DNA of 23,624 bases from an uncultured Bacillota bacterium (GTDB taxonomy: Bacteria; Bacillota; Clostridia; Lachnospirales; Lachnospiraceae), in assembly GCA_958352855.1 (NCBI GenBank), contig CATWQE010000039.1, positions 1-23,624 of the forward strand, given 5' to 3'. Position 1 is the stretch's first letter. The number at the start of each line of letters is the position of its first letter. The notes beneath the pieces were generated by a model. That model was given only the letters and a program-made list of their open reading frames with translations. It was not told the DNA's origin and searched no databases. Of this stretch, positions 1 through 7,483 are shown one piece after another. The position numbers and the translations under genes were made by a program.

Positions 1-2
1 TG

Positions 3-65
3 GCACTGGGGGCAGACATATTCATTTTTGAATTACAGTTTGCGGAAACTCAAGAAAATAATTGA
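3..65 (+). CDS. possible C-terminal end of an upstream gene (partial)
   Basis: A reading frame open from the left edge ends in TGA at 63-65; its last residues read ALGADIFIFELQFAETQENN. The composition looks protein-like, but 20 codons are too few to name a family. The stop falls inside the -35 box of the leuA promoter, a common arrangement for a gene ending just before a new transcription unit. A second frame (1-135) is also open and would end on the leuA start codon, so the choice of frame is uncertain. Confidence 0.22.
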   Translation, partial: ALGADIFIFELQFAETQENN

Positions 66-90
66 CGTTTACACGTTAAAATGGTATCTT
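62..90 (+). promoter_or_regulatory. sigma-A type promoter of leuA
   Basis: The -35 box TTGACG (62-67) and -10 box TATCTT (85-90) are separated by exactly 17 bases. Transcription would start near 97, leaving a leader of about 35 bases that carries the leuA ribosome binding site. The leader is too short for a T-box or attenuator, so leucine control, if any, is not encoded in an RNA leader here. Confidence 0.6.
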
Positions 91-131
91 GTAAGAAGTG
101 AATTGCAAGGTGAAATGGGAGGAATAAGACA

Positions 132-1787
132 ATGAAAAATTGCAGGAAGTATAAAAGACAATATTTTCTTCCACCAGTAACGTGTATGGACTGGGCAGAA
201 AAAGACTATGTAGACAAGGCGCCTGTATGGTGCAGCGTGGATTTGCGGGATGGAAACCAGGCTTTGGTGATTCCTATGAATCTAAGCCAGAAAATAGAAT
301 TTTTCAAGCTCCTGGTAGAAATCGGGTTTAAGGAAATTGAGGTGGGCTTTCCGGCGGCGTCAGAGACAGAGTATACATTTCTCCGTACACTGATTGAAGA
401 AAATCTGATTCCGGATGACGTCACCATCCAGGTTCTGACCCAGGCAAGACCACATATTATTCAGAAAACCTTTGAGGCGGTAAAAGGCGCTAAAAATGTA
501 ATCGTACATGTATACAATTCTACGTCTGTTGCCCAGAGAGAACAGGTATTTAAAAAATCCAAAGAGGAAATTTTACAGATTGCCATAGAGGGGGCAAAAC
601 TGCTAAAAGAGCTTACAGAGGAAGCGGGAGCGGATTACCGGTTTGAATACAGTCCGGAAAGCTTTACAGGGACAGAGCCTGAATATGCTTTGGAAGTATG
701 TAACGCAGTGCTGGATATCTGGCAGCCTGCCAGTGACAGAAAGGCAATTATTAACCTTCCGGTTACGGTACAGCATTCCATGCCGCATGTATATGCAAGC
801 CAGGTAGAATACATGTGTAAAAATCTGAAATATCGGGAAAATGTAGTCGTTTCCCTGCATCCACACAATGACAGAGGATGCGGAGTGGCAGATTCTGAAA
901 TGGGACTTCTGGCAGGCGCAGACCGTATTGAGGGTACATTGTTTGGAAACGGAGAGCGTACCGGAAATGTGGATATTGTAACCCTGGCCCTTAATATGTA
1001 CTCCCAGGGTGTGGAGCCAAACCTGGACTTTACCCATATGACCCATATTTGTGAGCAGTATGAGAAGTTTACGGGAATGAAAATTAATGAGCGAAGTCCT
1101 TACAGCGGAGCATTGGTTTTTGCCGCTTTTTCCGGTTCTCATCAGGATGCTATTGCCAAAGGCATGCACTGGCTGGAAGAAGAAAAGCCGGAACACTGGA
1201 CGGTTCCTTATCTGCCTATTGACCCAACGGATTTGGGAAGAAATTACGATGCAGACGTAATCAGGATTAACAGCCAGTCCGGTAAGGGTGGCGTAGGCTA
1301 CATTCTGGAAACAAAATTCGGCTTAAATCTTCCGCCGAAGATGCGGGAGGCCATGGGATATACAGCAAAGGCAGTTTCTGACCACACCCAGAAAGAGCTT
1401 CTGCCAGAGGAGATTTTTGAGTTGTTTAAGAGAACCTTTGAACATGTAGTATCTCCACTGGATGTGACAGAAGTACATTTCCAGCAGAACAAAGGGGGAT
1501 TTTCCACAGAGGTGACTTCTTCCTTTAAGGGAAAGGTTCTCACTGCCAAAGGGGAAGGAAACGGACGACTGGATGCAGTGAGCAATGCATTGAAAAAGGC
1601 ATATGGATTCCAGTTTGACCTGGTGACCTATCAGGAACATGCTCTGGAACAAAGTTCCAGTTCAAAAGCCATTGCTTATGTAGGAATTAAGAAGCCAGAT
1701 GGAAGTCTTGCATGGGGGGCAGGTGTGGATTCAGATATTATCCACGCGTCCATTGATGCCCTGGTAACTGCCATTAATAATCGCTGA
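132..1787 (+). CDS. leuA: 2-isopropylmalate synthase, long (yeast/actinobacterial) type
   Basis: Condenses acetyl-CoA with 2-oxoisovalerate, the first committed step of leucine synthesis, in the cytoplasm. The 551-residue protein has an HMGL-like TIM barrel with the family motif DLRDGNQ (about 37-43), the metal-binding HPHNDRG stretch (about 243-249) and GNGERTGN (about 272-279). A C-terminal LeuA regulatory domain (about 430-551) normally binds leucine for feedback inhibition. Length and the opening KRQYFLPP match the LEU4-like type-2 branch rather than the roughly 515-residue proteobacterial type. The start has GGGAGGA about 10 bases upstream. It is first in a likely operon with the cell-wall hydrolase (29 bases downstream) and thrC. 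Family identity is firm; leucine feedback is inferred. Confidence 0.95.
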   Translation: MKNCRKYKRQYFLPPVTCMDWAEKDYVDKAPVWCSVDLRDGNQALVIPMNLSQKIEFFKLLVEIGFKEIEVGFPAASETEYTFLRTLIEENLIPDDVTIQVLTQARPHIIQKTFEAVKGAKNVIVHVYNSTSVAQREQVFKKSKEEILQIAIEGAKLLKELTEEAGADYRFEYSPESFTGTEPEYALEVCNAVLDIWQPASDRKAIINLPVTVQHSMPHVYASQVEYMCKNLKYRENVVVSLHPHNDRGCGVADSEMGLLAGADRIEGTLFGNGERTGNVDIVTLALNMYSQGVEPNLDFTHMTHICEQYEKFTGMKINERSPYSGALVFAAFSGSHQDAIAKGMHWLEEEKPEHWTVPYLPIDPTDLGRNYDADVIRINSQSGKGGVGYILETKFGLNLPPKMREAMGYTAKAVSDHTQKELLPEEIFELFKRTFEHVVSPLDVTEVHFQQNKGGFSTEVTSSFKGKVLTAKGEGNGRLDAVSNALKKAYGFQFDLVTYQEHALEQSSSSKAIAYVGIKKPDGSLAWGAGVDSDIIHASIDALVTAINNR

Positions 1788-1816
1788 TAAAGATACGCCA
1801 GCTAAAGGGAAGAGAT

Positions 1817-2653
1817 ATGAACATTATTTGTGCTATATTAACTGGTCTGCAGTATGTTGTACAGAGTATCAAAGCTTTGGTAAAAAGAATAAAGATATCG
1901 AAAAAGGACAGAAGAGAAAAAGCGGTGTTTGTAGTGGGAAGCCTTGCGGTAGCTGCAGTAGCTTTTACTTTTCAGGGCGTCCATGCGCAGGGCAAGAATC
2001 AGGTTATGGCGCTTGAGCGGGAAGACGCAGAAGAAGAGGAGCAGGCGGTATATGGTCTGGAATCCATTATTCAGGGAGTCCTTTTAAGCCAGGATACAGA
2101 AAGCCAGATAAATAAAATCGGTATGTCCTTTGAACTTGTATTAGTAGGTCAGAGAACAGAAAAGAGAGAGATTCAGTCACAATTCGATTTTCCGGTGCCG
2201 GATGAAGAGGAACTGGAGAAAATCAAAAACCAGTCTGTCGCTTATTCTGAAAGCCAGCTTGTTATGTCTGATGAGGATTATAAGAATCTTCTGAGAATTG
2301 TAGAAGCTGAGGCAGGAGGAGAGGATTTAAAGGGTAAAATTCTGGTGGCAAATGTGATTTTTAACAGGGTCAAGAGCCCGGAATTTCCTTCGAATGTAAC
2401 CGATGTTGTGTGGCAGCAGACAGGAGGAAATCCTCAGTTTTCGCCTACCGCAGATGGAAGAATCTATACGGTGACCGTATCGGAGGAGACCAAAGAAGCA
2501 GTCAACAGAGCCATAGACGGGGAAGATTATTCCAGGGGCGCTTTGTATTTTGTGGAAGAGACATATGCAGAAGAGAGTAATATGAAATGGTTTAAAGAGG
2601 AACTGAAGTTTTTGTTTAGACACGGAGAACATGATTTCTATACAACTCCGTAA
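1817..2653 (+). CDS. SleB-like cell-wall hydrolase (Hydrolase_2 domain), membrane anchored
   Basis: Likely cuts peptidoglycan glycan strands; the family includes the spore cortex-lytic enzymes SleB and CwlJ. The 278-residue protein has a basic N-terminus, one hydrophobic segment at about 36-56 (anchor or uncleaved signal), an acidic linker, and the catalytic domain at about 150-277. IVEAEAGGED aligns with the GEARGE motif of SleB, so Glu165 is the probable catalytic acid, followed by ANVIFNRV; FSPTADGRIY and the terminal HDFY are also typical. There is no N-terminal peptidoglycan-binding repeat as in true SleB, so a germination role is not assured; vegetative wall turnover is equally possible. 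AAGGGAAGAG precedes the start. It sits between two amino-acid synthesis genes with no visible functional link, and thrC begins 16 bases after its stop. Confidence 0.85.
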   Translation: MNIICAILTGLQYVVQSIKALVKRIKISKKDRREKAVFVVGSLAVAAVAFTFQGVHAQGKNQVMALEREDAEEEEQAVYGLESIIQGVLLSQDTESQINKIGMSFELVLVGQRTEKREIQSQFDFPVPDEEELEKIKNQSVAYSESQLVMSDEDYKNLLRIVEAEAGGEDLKGKILVANVIFNRVKSPEFPSNVTDVVWQQTGGNPQFSPTADGRIYTVTVSEETKEAVNRAIDGEDYSRGALYFVEETYAEESNMKWFKEELKFLFRHGEHDFYTTP

Positions 2654-2669
2654 AGAGGAGGAAAACACT

Positions 2670-4163
2670 ATGCAGGTATTATATAAAAGTACAAGAGGAA
2701 CAGGAGAAGAGCTGACTGCATCCCAGGCAATTTTAAAAGGGCTAGCAGAAGATGGGGGGCTGTTTGTGCCTACATCCATTCCGGTTCTGGAAACTTCCAT
2801 GGAAGAATTGTCACAGAAGTCTTATCAGGAGGTGGCCTATGAGGTTATGAGCCGCTTTCTTACAGATTTCACAGAAGAAGAGTTAAAAGCATGTATCGCA
2901 AAAGCATATGATGAAAAATTTGATACCAGAGAAATTGCGCCTCTGGTTCAAAAGGGAGATGCTTATTACCTGGAACTTTTCCATGGAGCTACCATTGCTT
3001 TTAAAGATATGGCATTGTCCATTCTGCCTCATCTTATGACCACTGCGGCAAAGAAGAACCATGCGGAGAAGGAAATCGTGATTCTCACTGCCACTTCAGG
3101 AGATACCGGAAAAGCGGCTATGGCTGGATTTGCAGATGTTCCTGGTACCAGAATCATTGTGTTTTATCCGAAAAACGGAGTGAGTCCTATTCAGGAAAAA
3201 CAGATGCTTACCCAAAAGGGCGCCAATACCTGTGTGGTTGGGATTACCGGAAATTTTGATGACGCGCAGACAGGCGTGAAGAAGATGTTCCATGACAGGG
3301 CCCTGGCAGAAAAATTAGATCAGGCCGGTTTTCAATTTTCTTCTGCCAATTCCATTAATATCGGACGTCTGGTACCACAGGTGGTTTATTATGTGTACGC
3401 ATATGCAAGCCTGTTAAGACAGGGACAGATTCAGGACAAAGAGACAATAAACGTAGTAGTTCCTACCGGAAACTTTGGAAATATTCTGGCGGCTTATTAC
3501 GCAAAACAGATGGGAGTTCCCATTGGAAAATTTATCTGCGCTTCCAATGAAAATAAGGTATTGTATGACTTTTTCCGTACAGGCTGCTATGACAGAAACC
3601 GGGAGTTTATGCTCACCAATTCACCCTCCATGGACATTTTGATTTCCAGTAATCTGGAGCGTCTTATTTACCGTATTGCCGGAAATGATGCAGCAAAGAA
3701 CCGGGAGCTGATGAATGCTCTGGCTAAAAAAGGTCATTATGAAATTACAGACGATATGAAAGCAGCCCTTGGGGAATTTTACGGAAATTATGCATCAGAG
3801 GAAGAAACAGCAGAAGCTATCAAAAACCTGTATAAAAAAACAGGTTATGTGATGGATACCCACACAGCGGTGGCATCTTCTGTATATGAAAAGTACAGAA
3901 AAGAGACAGGGGACACAACAAAGACGGTGATTGCATCTACAGCCAGCCCCTTTAAATTTACCAGAAGCGTTATGAATGCTATTGATGGAAAATTTGAAGA
4001 AATGGGAGATTTTGAACTGGTGGATGAATTATCCAGGCTGGCGAAAAGAGCTGTGCCAAAAGCCATTGAAGAAATCCGCACAGCCCCCATACTGCATAAC
4101 CGCATAGCCTCTGTAGAAGAGATGCCGGAAGTGGTACTGGAAATTTTAGGAAATTCAAAATAA
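2670..4163 (+). CDS. thrC: threonine synthase
   Basis: PLP enzyme converting O-phosphohomoserine to threonine, the last step of the pathway. From this start the product is 497 residues, the long ThrC type. The PLP-binding Lys112 is in HGATIAFKDMAL, and the phosphate-binding loop TATSGDTGKAA is at about 140-150. The N-terminal domain (STRG..., AEDGGLFVP) is typical. The frame stays open back to 2631 inside the previous gene, but AAGAGGAGG at 2653-2661 lies about 8 bases before ATG 2670, which fixes the start. It probably belongs to the leuA transcript. No clear hairpin terminator follows; the pckA promoter begins 16 bases after the stop. Confidence 0.95.
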   Translation: MQVLYKSTRGTGEELTASQAILKGLAEDGGLFVPTSIPVLETSMEELSQKSYQEVAYEVMSRFLTDFTEEELKACIAKAYDEKFDTREIAPLVQKGDAYYLELFHGATIAFKDMALSILPHLMTTAAKKNHAEKEIVILTATSGDTGKAAMAGFADVPGTRIIVFYPKNGVSPIQEKQMLTQKGANTCVVGITGNFDDAQTGVKKMFHDRALAEKLDQAGFQFSSANSINIGRLVPQVVYYVYAYASLLRQGQIQDKETINVVVPTGNFGNILAAYYAKQMGVPIGKFICASNENKVLYDFFRTGCYDRNREFMLTNSPSMDILISSNLERLIYRIAGNDAAKNRELMNALAKKGHYEITDDMKAALGEFYGNYASEEETAEAIKNLYKKTGYVMDTHTAVASSVYEKYRKETGDTTKTVIASTASPFKFTRSVMNAIDGKFEEMGDFELVDELSRLAKRAVPKAIEEIRTAPILHNRIASVEEMPEVVLEILGNSK

Positions 4164-4179
4164 TTTCATAAACAATTTA

Positions 4180-4208
4180 TTGATTCTTGATTGATTTTCG
4201 AGTATAAT
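4180..4208 (+). promoter_or_regulatory. sigma-A type promoter of pckA
   Basis: TTGATT (4180-4185) and TATAAT (4203-4208) are spaced by 17 bases. Transcription would start near 4215, giving a leader of about 70 bases before ATG 4287. The promoter lies inside the upstream extension of the pckA reading frame, which shows that the longer frame starting at TTG 4191 is not the protein. Confidence 0.7.
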
Positions 4209-4286
4209 ATAAAAGACGAAAATTCGTTATTGTCGTATTTATATACGGGAATGAAATACTATGGAAGAAAAGAGGTTAAACGTAAA

Positions 4287-5891
4287 ATGGCAAAACTTGA
4301 TTTAACTCAGTATGGTATTACCGGAACAACAGAAATCGTTCACAATCCTTCTTTTGAAACATTATTTGAAGAAGAAACAAAACCAGGTCTGGAAGGTTTT
4401 GAAGTAGGACAGGAAAGTGAACTTGGCGCTGTTAATGTTATGACAGGTATTTACACAGGACGTTCTCCTAAAGATAAATACATTGTTGTAGATGAAAACT
4501 CAAAAGACACTGTATGGTGGACTTCTGATGAATACAAGAATGACAATCATCCTACAACAGAAGCAACATGGGCAGAACTGAAAAAAATCGCTCAGTCTGA
4601 ACTTTCCAATAAGAGACTGTTTGTTGTAGACGCATTCTGCGGTGCAAACAAAGATACCCGTATGGCTATCCGTTTCATCGTTGAAGTTGCATGGCAGGCA
4701 CACTTTGTAACCAATATGTTCATTCAGCCAACAGCAGAAGAACTGGAAAACTTTGTACCTGACTTTGTTGTTTACAACGCTTCCAAAGCAAAAGTAGAAA
4801 ACTACAAAGAATTAGGACTGAATTCCGAAACTGCTGTAGTATTCAATATTACAAGCCGCGAACAGGTTATTATTAACACATGGTACGGCGGAGAAATGAA
4901 AAAAGGTATGTTCTCTATGATGAACTACTACCTGCCTCTGAAGAATATTGCTTCCATGCACTGCTCTGCAAACACTGATATGAACGGTGAAAACACAGCA
5001 ATTTTCTTCGGTCTTTCCGGAACAGGTAAAACAACTTTATCTACAGATCCGAAACGTCTCCTGATTGGTGATGACGAACATGGATGGGATGACAACGGCG
5101 TATTCAACTTTGAAGGCGGATGCTACGCAAAAGTTATTGACCTGGACAAAGAATCTGAACCAGATATCTACAATGCAATCAAACGTAATGCTCTTCTTGA
5201 GAACGTTACACTGGATGCAGAAGGAAAGATTGACTTTACAGATAAGAGCGTAACAGAAAATACACGTGTATCTTATCCAATCAACCACATTGAAAACATT
5301 GTACGTCCTGTTTCTTCTGCACCGGCAGCTAAGAACGTAATCTTCCTGTCCGCAGATGCTTTCGGCGTACTGCCTCCAGTATCTGTTCTGACACCAGAAC
5401 AGACAGAATACTACTTCTTATCTGGATTTACAGCAAAACTTGCCGGAACAGAACGTGGTATTACAGAACCTACACCAACCTTCTCTGCTTGCTTTGGACA
5501 GGCTTTCTTAGAGCTACATCCTACAAAATACGCAGAAGAGCTGGTTCGTAAAATGAAACAGAGCGGAGCAAAAGCATACCTGGTAAATACAGGATGGAAC
5601 GGAACAGGAAAACGTATCTCCATTAAAGATACTCGTGGTATCATTGACGCTATCTTAAACGGAGATATCCTCAATGCGCCTACTAAGACAATTCCTCACT
5701 TCAACTTTGAAGTACCAACAGAATTACCAGGTGTAGATGCGAAAATCTTAGACCCAAGAGATACTTATGCAGATGCTTCTGAATGGGAAACAAAAGCTCA
5801 GGATTTAGCAGATCGTTTCATTAAGAACTTCAAGAAATATGAAGGAAACGAACTTGGAAAAGCATTAGTAGCTGCTGGTCCACAGAAATAA
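4287..5891 (+). CDS. pckA: phosphoenolpyruvate carboxykinase (ATP)
   Basis: Interconverts oxaloacetate + ATP with PEP + CO2 + ADP. In gut fermenters it often runs toward oxaloacetate, fixing CO2. The product is 534 residues, close to the 540 of E. coli PckA. Visible are the substrate Arg region TGIYTGRSPKDKY (about 53-65), the kinase-1a P-loop GLSGTGKT (242-249) and the metal/kinase-2 motif IGDDEHGW (260-267). The start at 4287 is chosen because the family begins MAKLDLTQYG, an AGAGG site lies upstream, and the promoter lies between it and the next upstream start. Codon choice differs from the neighbours (strong preference for GAA, AAA, CGT, GGT, GTT), as expected for a very highly expressed gene. 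It is probably a single-gene unit. Confidence 0.96.
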   Translation: MAKLDLTQYGITGTTEIVHNPSFETLFEEETKPGLEGFEVGQESELGAVNVMTGIYTGRSPKDKYIVVDENSKDTVWWTSDEYKNDNHPTTEATWAELKKIAQSELSNKRLFVVDAFCGANKDTRMAIRFIVEVAWQAHFVTNMFIQPTAEELENFVPDFVVYNASKAKVENYKELGLNSETAVVFNITSREQVIINTWYGGEMKKGMFSMMNYYLPLKNIASMHCSANTDMNGENTAIFFGLSGTGKTTLSTDPKRLLIGDDEHGWDDNGVFNFEGGCYAKVIDLDKESEPDIYNAIKRNALLENVTLDAEGKIDFTDKSVTENTRVSYPINHIENIVRPVSSAPAAKNVIFLSADAFGVLPPVSVLTPEQTEYYFLSGFTAKLAGTERGITEPTPTFSACFGQAFLELHPTKYAEELVRKMKQSGAKAYLVNTGWNGTGKRISIKDTRGIIDAILNGDILNAPTKTIPHFNFEVPTELPGVDAKILDPRDTYADASEWETKAQDLADRFIKNFKKYEGNELGKALVAAGPQK

Positions 5892-5904
5892 TTTCAGTAA
5901 ATGT

Positions 5905-5948
5905 CAGAAAGGGAGGTCCTGATTCTAAGAATCAGGACGTCCTTTCTG
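5905..5948 (+). terminator. long two-step hairpin after pckA
   Basis: The outer arms CAGAAAGG / CCTTTCTG (8 pairs) enclose a small internal loop. A perfect 10-bp inner stem GTCCTGATTC / GAATCAGGAC with loop TAA follows. It starts 13 bases after the pckA stop. A continuous U-run is lacking (TCTCTGC follows), so it may act as a 3' stabiliser or as a weak or bidirectional terminator rather than a strong intrinsic one. Confidence 0.6.
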
Positions 5949-5995
5949 TCTCTGCAAAAATGGATAAAATTTCTTATAGAATCTTCGCATTTTTG

Positions 5996-6024
5996 TTGAA
6001 ATATTCCATATACTAGAGTATAAT
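5996..6024 (+). promoter_or_regulatory. sigma-A promoter of the 6S RNA
   Basis: TTGAAA (5996-6001), a 17-base spacer and a consensus TATAAT (6019-6024) predict a start near 6031, just before the first base of the 6S closing stem. Confidence 0.7.
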
Positions 6025-6030
6025 AAAGAC

Positions 6031-6216
6031 ATGAAAAGTCCTGGGGTGTTCGATGATCCCATTTATTTTGAACCTACATTACTTTAAACGGGATTCCTAC
6101 ATTGCGGTAACTGATGTCAGGCCGTCATTATGCAACGGAAGACAGAGGTGAAGCTGCGGTTGCCCACCTAGCATAAGCTAGGAGTCAGAAGATGGGAAAC
6201 GGCACTTTGGGACTTA
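6031..6216 (+). ncRNA. ssrS: 6S RNA
   Basis: 6S RNA imitates an open promoter and binds sigma-A RNA polymerase. The 5' arm (AAGTCCTGGGGTGTTCG, then TCCCAT) pairs with the 3' arm (ATGGGAAACGGCAC, then GGGACTT), leaving the internal loops typical of 6S. The central part carries TTTTGAACCTACATT and GCTGCGGTTGCCCACC, which I recognise as the clostridial 6S signature. Length is about 186 nt. It has its own promoter and terminator. It fills most of the 406-base gap between pckA and galM. Ends are inferred from promoter spacing and the closing stem. Confidence 0.85.
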
Positions 6217-6221
6217 AAAAA

Positions 6222-6251
6222 GAGCCCTGTAAGAAGGGGCTTTTGTTGTTT
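6222..6251 (+). terminator. intrinsic terminator of the 6S RNA
   Basis: The stem GAGCCCT / GGGGCTT (one G-U pair, loop GTAAGAA) is followed by TTTGTTGTTT. It begins a few bases after the 6S closing stem. No separate promoter for galM is evident between it and galM. Confidence 0.7.
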
Positions 6252-6297
6252 CAAGAGAAAATAACAGAGAAACATGTTATAAAGGAGAAGAAAAGTT

Positions 6298-7365
6298 ATG
6301 GGAATTACAAAACGTGCATTTGGAAAAAGTATGGATGGCCGGGAGGTTTTTTTATATGAAATTACAAATAAAAATCAGGTTACTTTAACGGTCAGTGACT
6401 TTGGAGCTACCTGGGTACATATGCTGGTTCCGGATAAAACAGGGGGAAAAAGAGATGTGGTGTTGGGATATGACAATGCAGAAGGATATCATACCAATCC
6501 CAATCATTTTGGCGCTGTAATCGGAAGAAACGGAAACCGAATCGGAAAGGCAAAGTTTACCATTGATGGAAAGGATTATCAACTGGCTGTAAATGACAAT
6601 CAGAATAATCTTCACAGTGGTCCGAACTGGTATCGCACCAGAGTATGGGATGTAAAAGAAGTAAATCAGGAGAAAAACAGTGTAACCTTTGAAATCTTCA
6701 GTCCAGATGGGGATCAGGGATTTCCGGGAAATTTCACAGGTTCTGTGACTTATGAATTAACCGAAGAAAATCAGGTGGTACTGCATTATCAGGGAAGCGC
6801 AGACGCAGATACCATTGTAAATATGACCAATCATTCTTATTTTAACCTGGCAGGACAGGAAGCAGGAGCAGAGGCTATGCTGAACCATGTGGTTCAGATT
6901 CATGCGCCGGAGTATACTCCTGTTTGTGATGCAGAAGCGATTCCAACAGGAGAACTTGCACCAGTCACAGGAACTCCTATGGATTTTACAGAGCCAAAAA
7001 CCATTGGACAGGATGTAGAGGCTGATTTTCAGCAGTTGATTTTCGGCGGCGGCTATGACCACAATTATGCTCTTTGCCACGAAAAAGGTGAGGTAAAAGA
7101 AGCAGCAAAAGTCGTTTGCAAAGAGTCCGGTATTGTAATGAAGGTATTCACAGACCTTCCTGGCATGCAGTTTTATATTGGAAATTTTATTGACAATGAG
7201 CCTGGAAAGGGCGGACATGTCTATGAAAAGAGAAGTGGATTCTGTATGGAGACTCAGTATTATCCAGATGCCTGCAATCAGGCTGCTTTCCAGTCTTCTG
7301 TGCTGAAAAAAGGGGAAGCATATGATACGGTAACCATGTATGAATTCTCTGTAGAAGCAGAATAA
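6298..7365 (+). CDS. galM: aldose 1-epimerase (mutarotase)
   Basis: Interconverts the alpha and beta anomers of galactose or glucose ahead of galactokinase; cytoplasmic. The 355-residue length is usual. By alignment to the known GalM active site: Arg81 in GRNGNRIG, His106 in NNLHSG, catalytic acid His179 in NHSYFNL, Asp254 in GGYDHNY and the catalytic base Glu318 in FCMETQYYPD. AAAGGAG lies about 9 bases upstream of ATG. It is not beside other galactose genes, so it may serve general sugar uptake. Other members of this fold act on different sugars, so the exact substrate is inferred. Confidence 0.93.
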   Translation: MGITKRAFGKSMDGREVFLYEITNKNQVTLTVSDFGATWVHMLVPDKTGGKRDVVLGYDNAEGYHTNPNHFGAVIGRNGNRIGKAKFTIDGKDYQLAVNDNQNNLHSGPNWYRTRVWDVKEVNQEKNSVTFEIFSPDGDQGFPGNFTGSVTYELTEENQVVLHYQGSADADTIVNMTNHSYFNLAGQEAGAEAMLNHVVQIHAPEYTPVCDAEAIPTGELAPVTGTPMDFTEPKTIGQDVEADFQQLIFGGGYDHNYALCHEKGEVKEAAKVVCKESGIVMKVFTDLPGMQFYIGNFIDNEPGKGGHVYEKRSGFCMETQYYPDACNQAAFQSSVLKKGEAYDTVTMYEFSVEAE

Positions 7366-7382
7366 CAATAGAAAATAATTCG

Positions 7383-7449
7383 GAGCTGTGGCATGAAAGA
7401 AGATATCAGGGGGCTTCCTGATGGGGTTTTCGGTTGCAGCTCTGTTTTT
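7383..7449 (+). terminator. branched hairpin terminator after galM
   Basis: GAGCTG (7383-7388) pairs with CAGCTC (7437-7442), extended by several weaker pairs, and is followed by TGTTTTTG. Inside lies a second perfect hairpin, ATCAGG / CCTGAT (7405-7410 and 7417-7422), with loop GGGCTT. The T-run makes termination plausible; the nested shape is unusual for a simple terminator. It fills the 118-base gap before the SpoIID-like gene. Confidence 0.5.
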
Positions 7450-7483
7450 GTATTGAATAGAAATGGATTGCATATATTAATAT

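Noticed and set aside
603..1196. A 197-codon minus-strand frame within leuA
   Set aside because: It lies fully inside a confidently identified enzyme gene, has no SD site or promoter, and its translation looks random (Cys- and His-rich).
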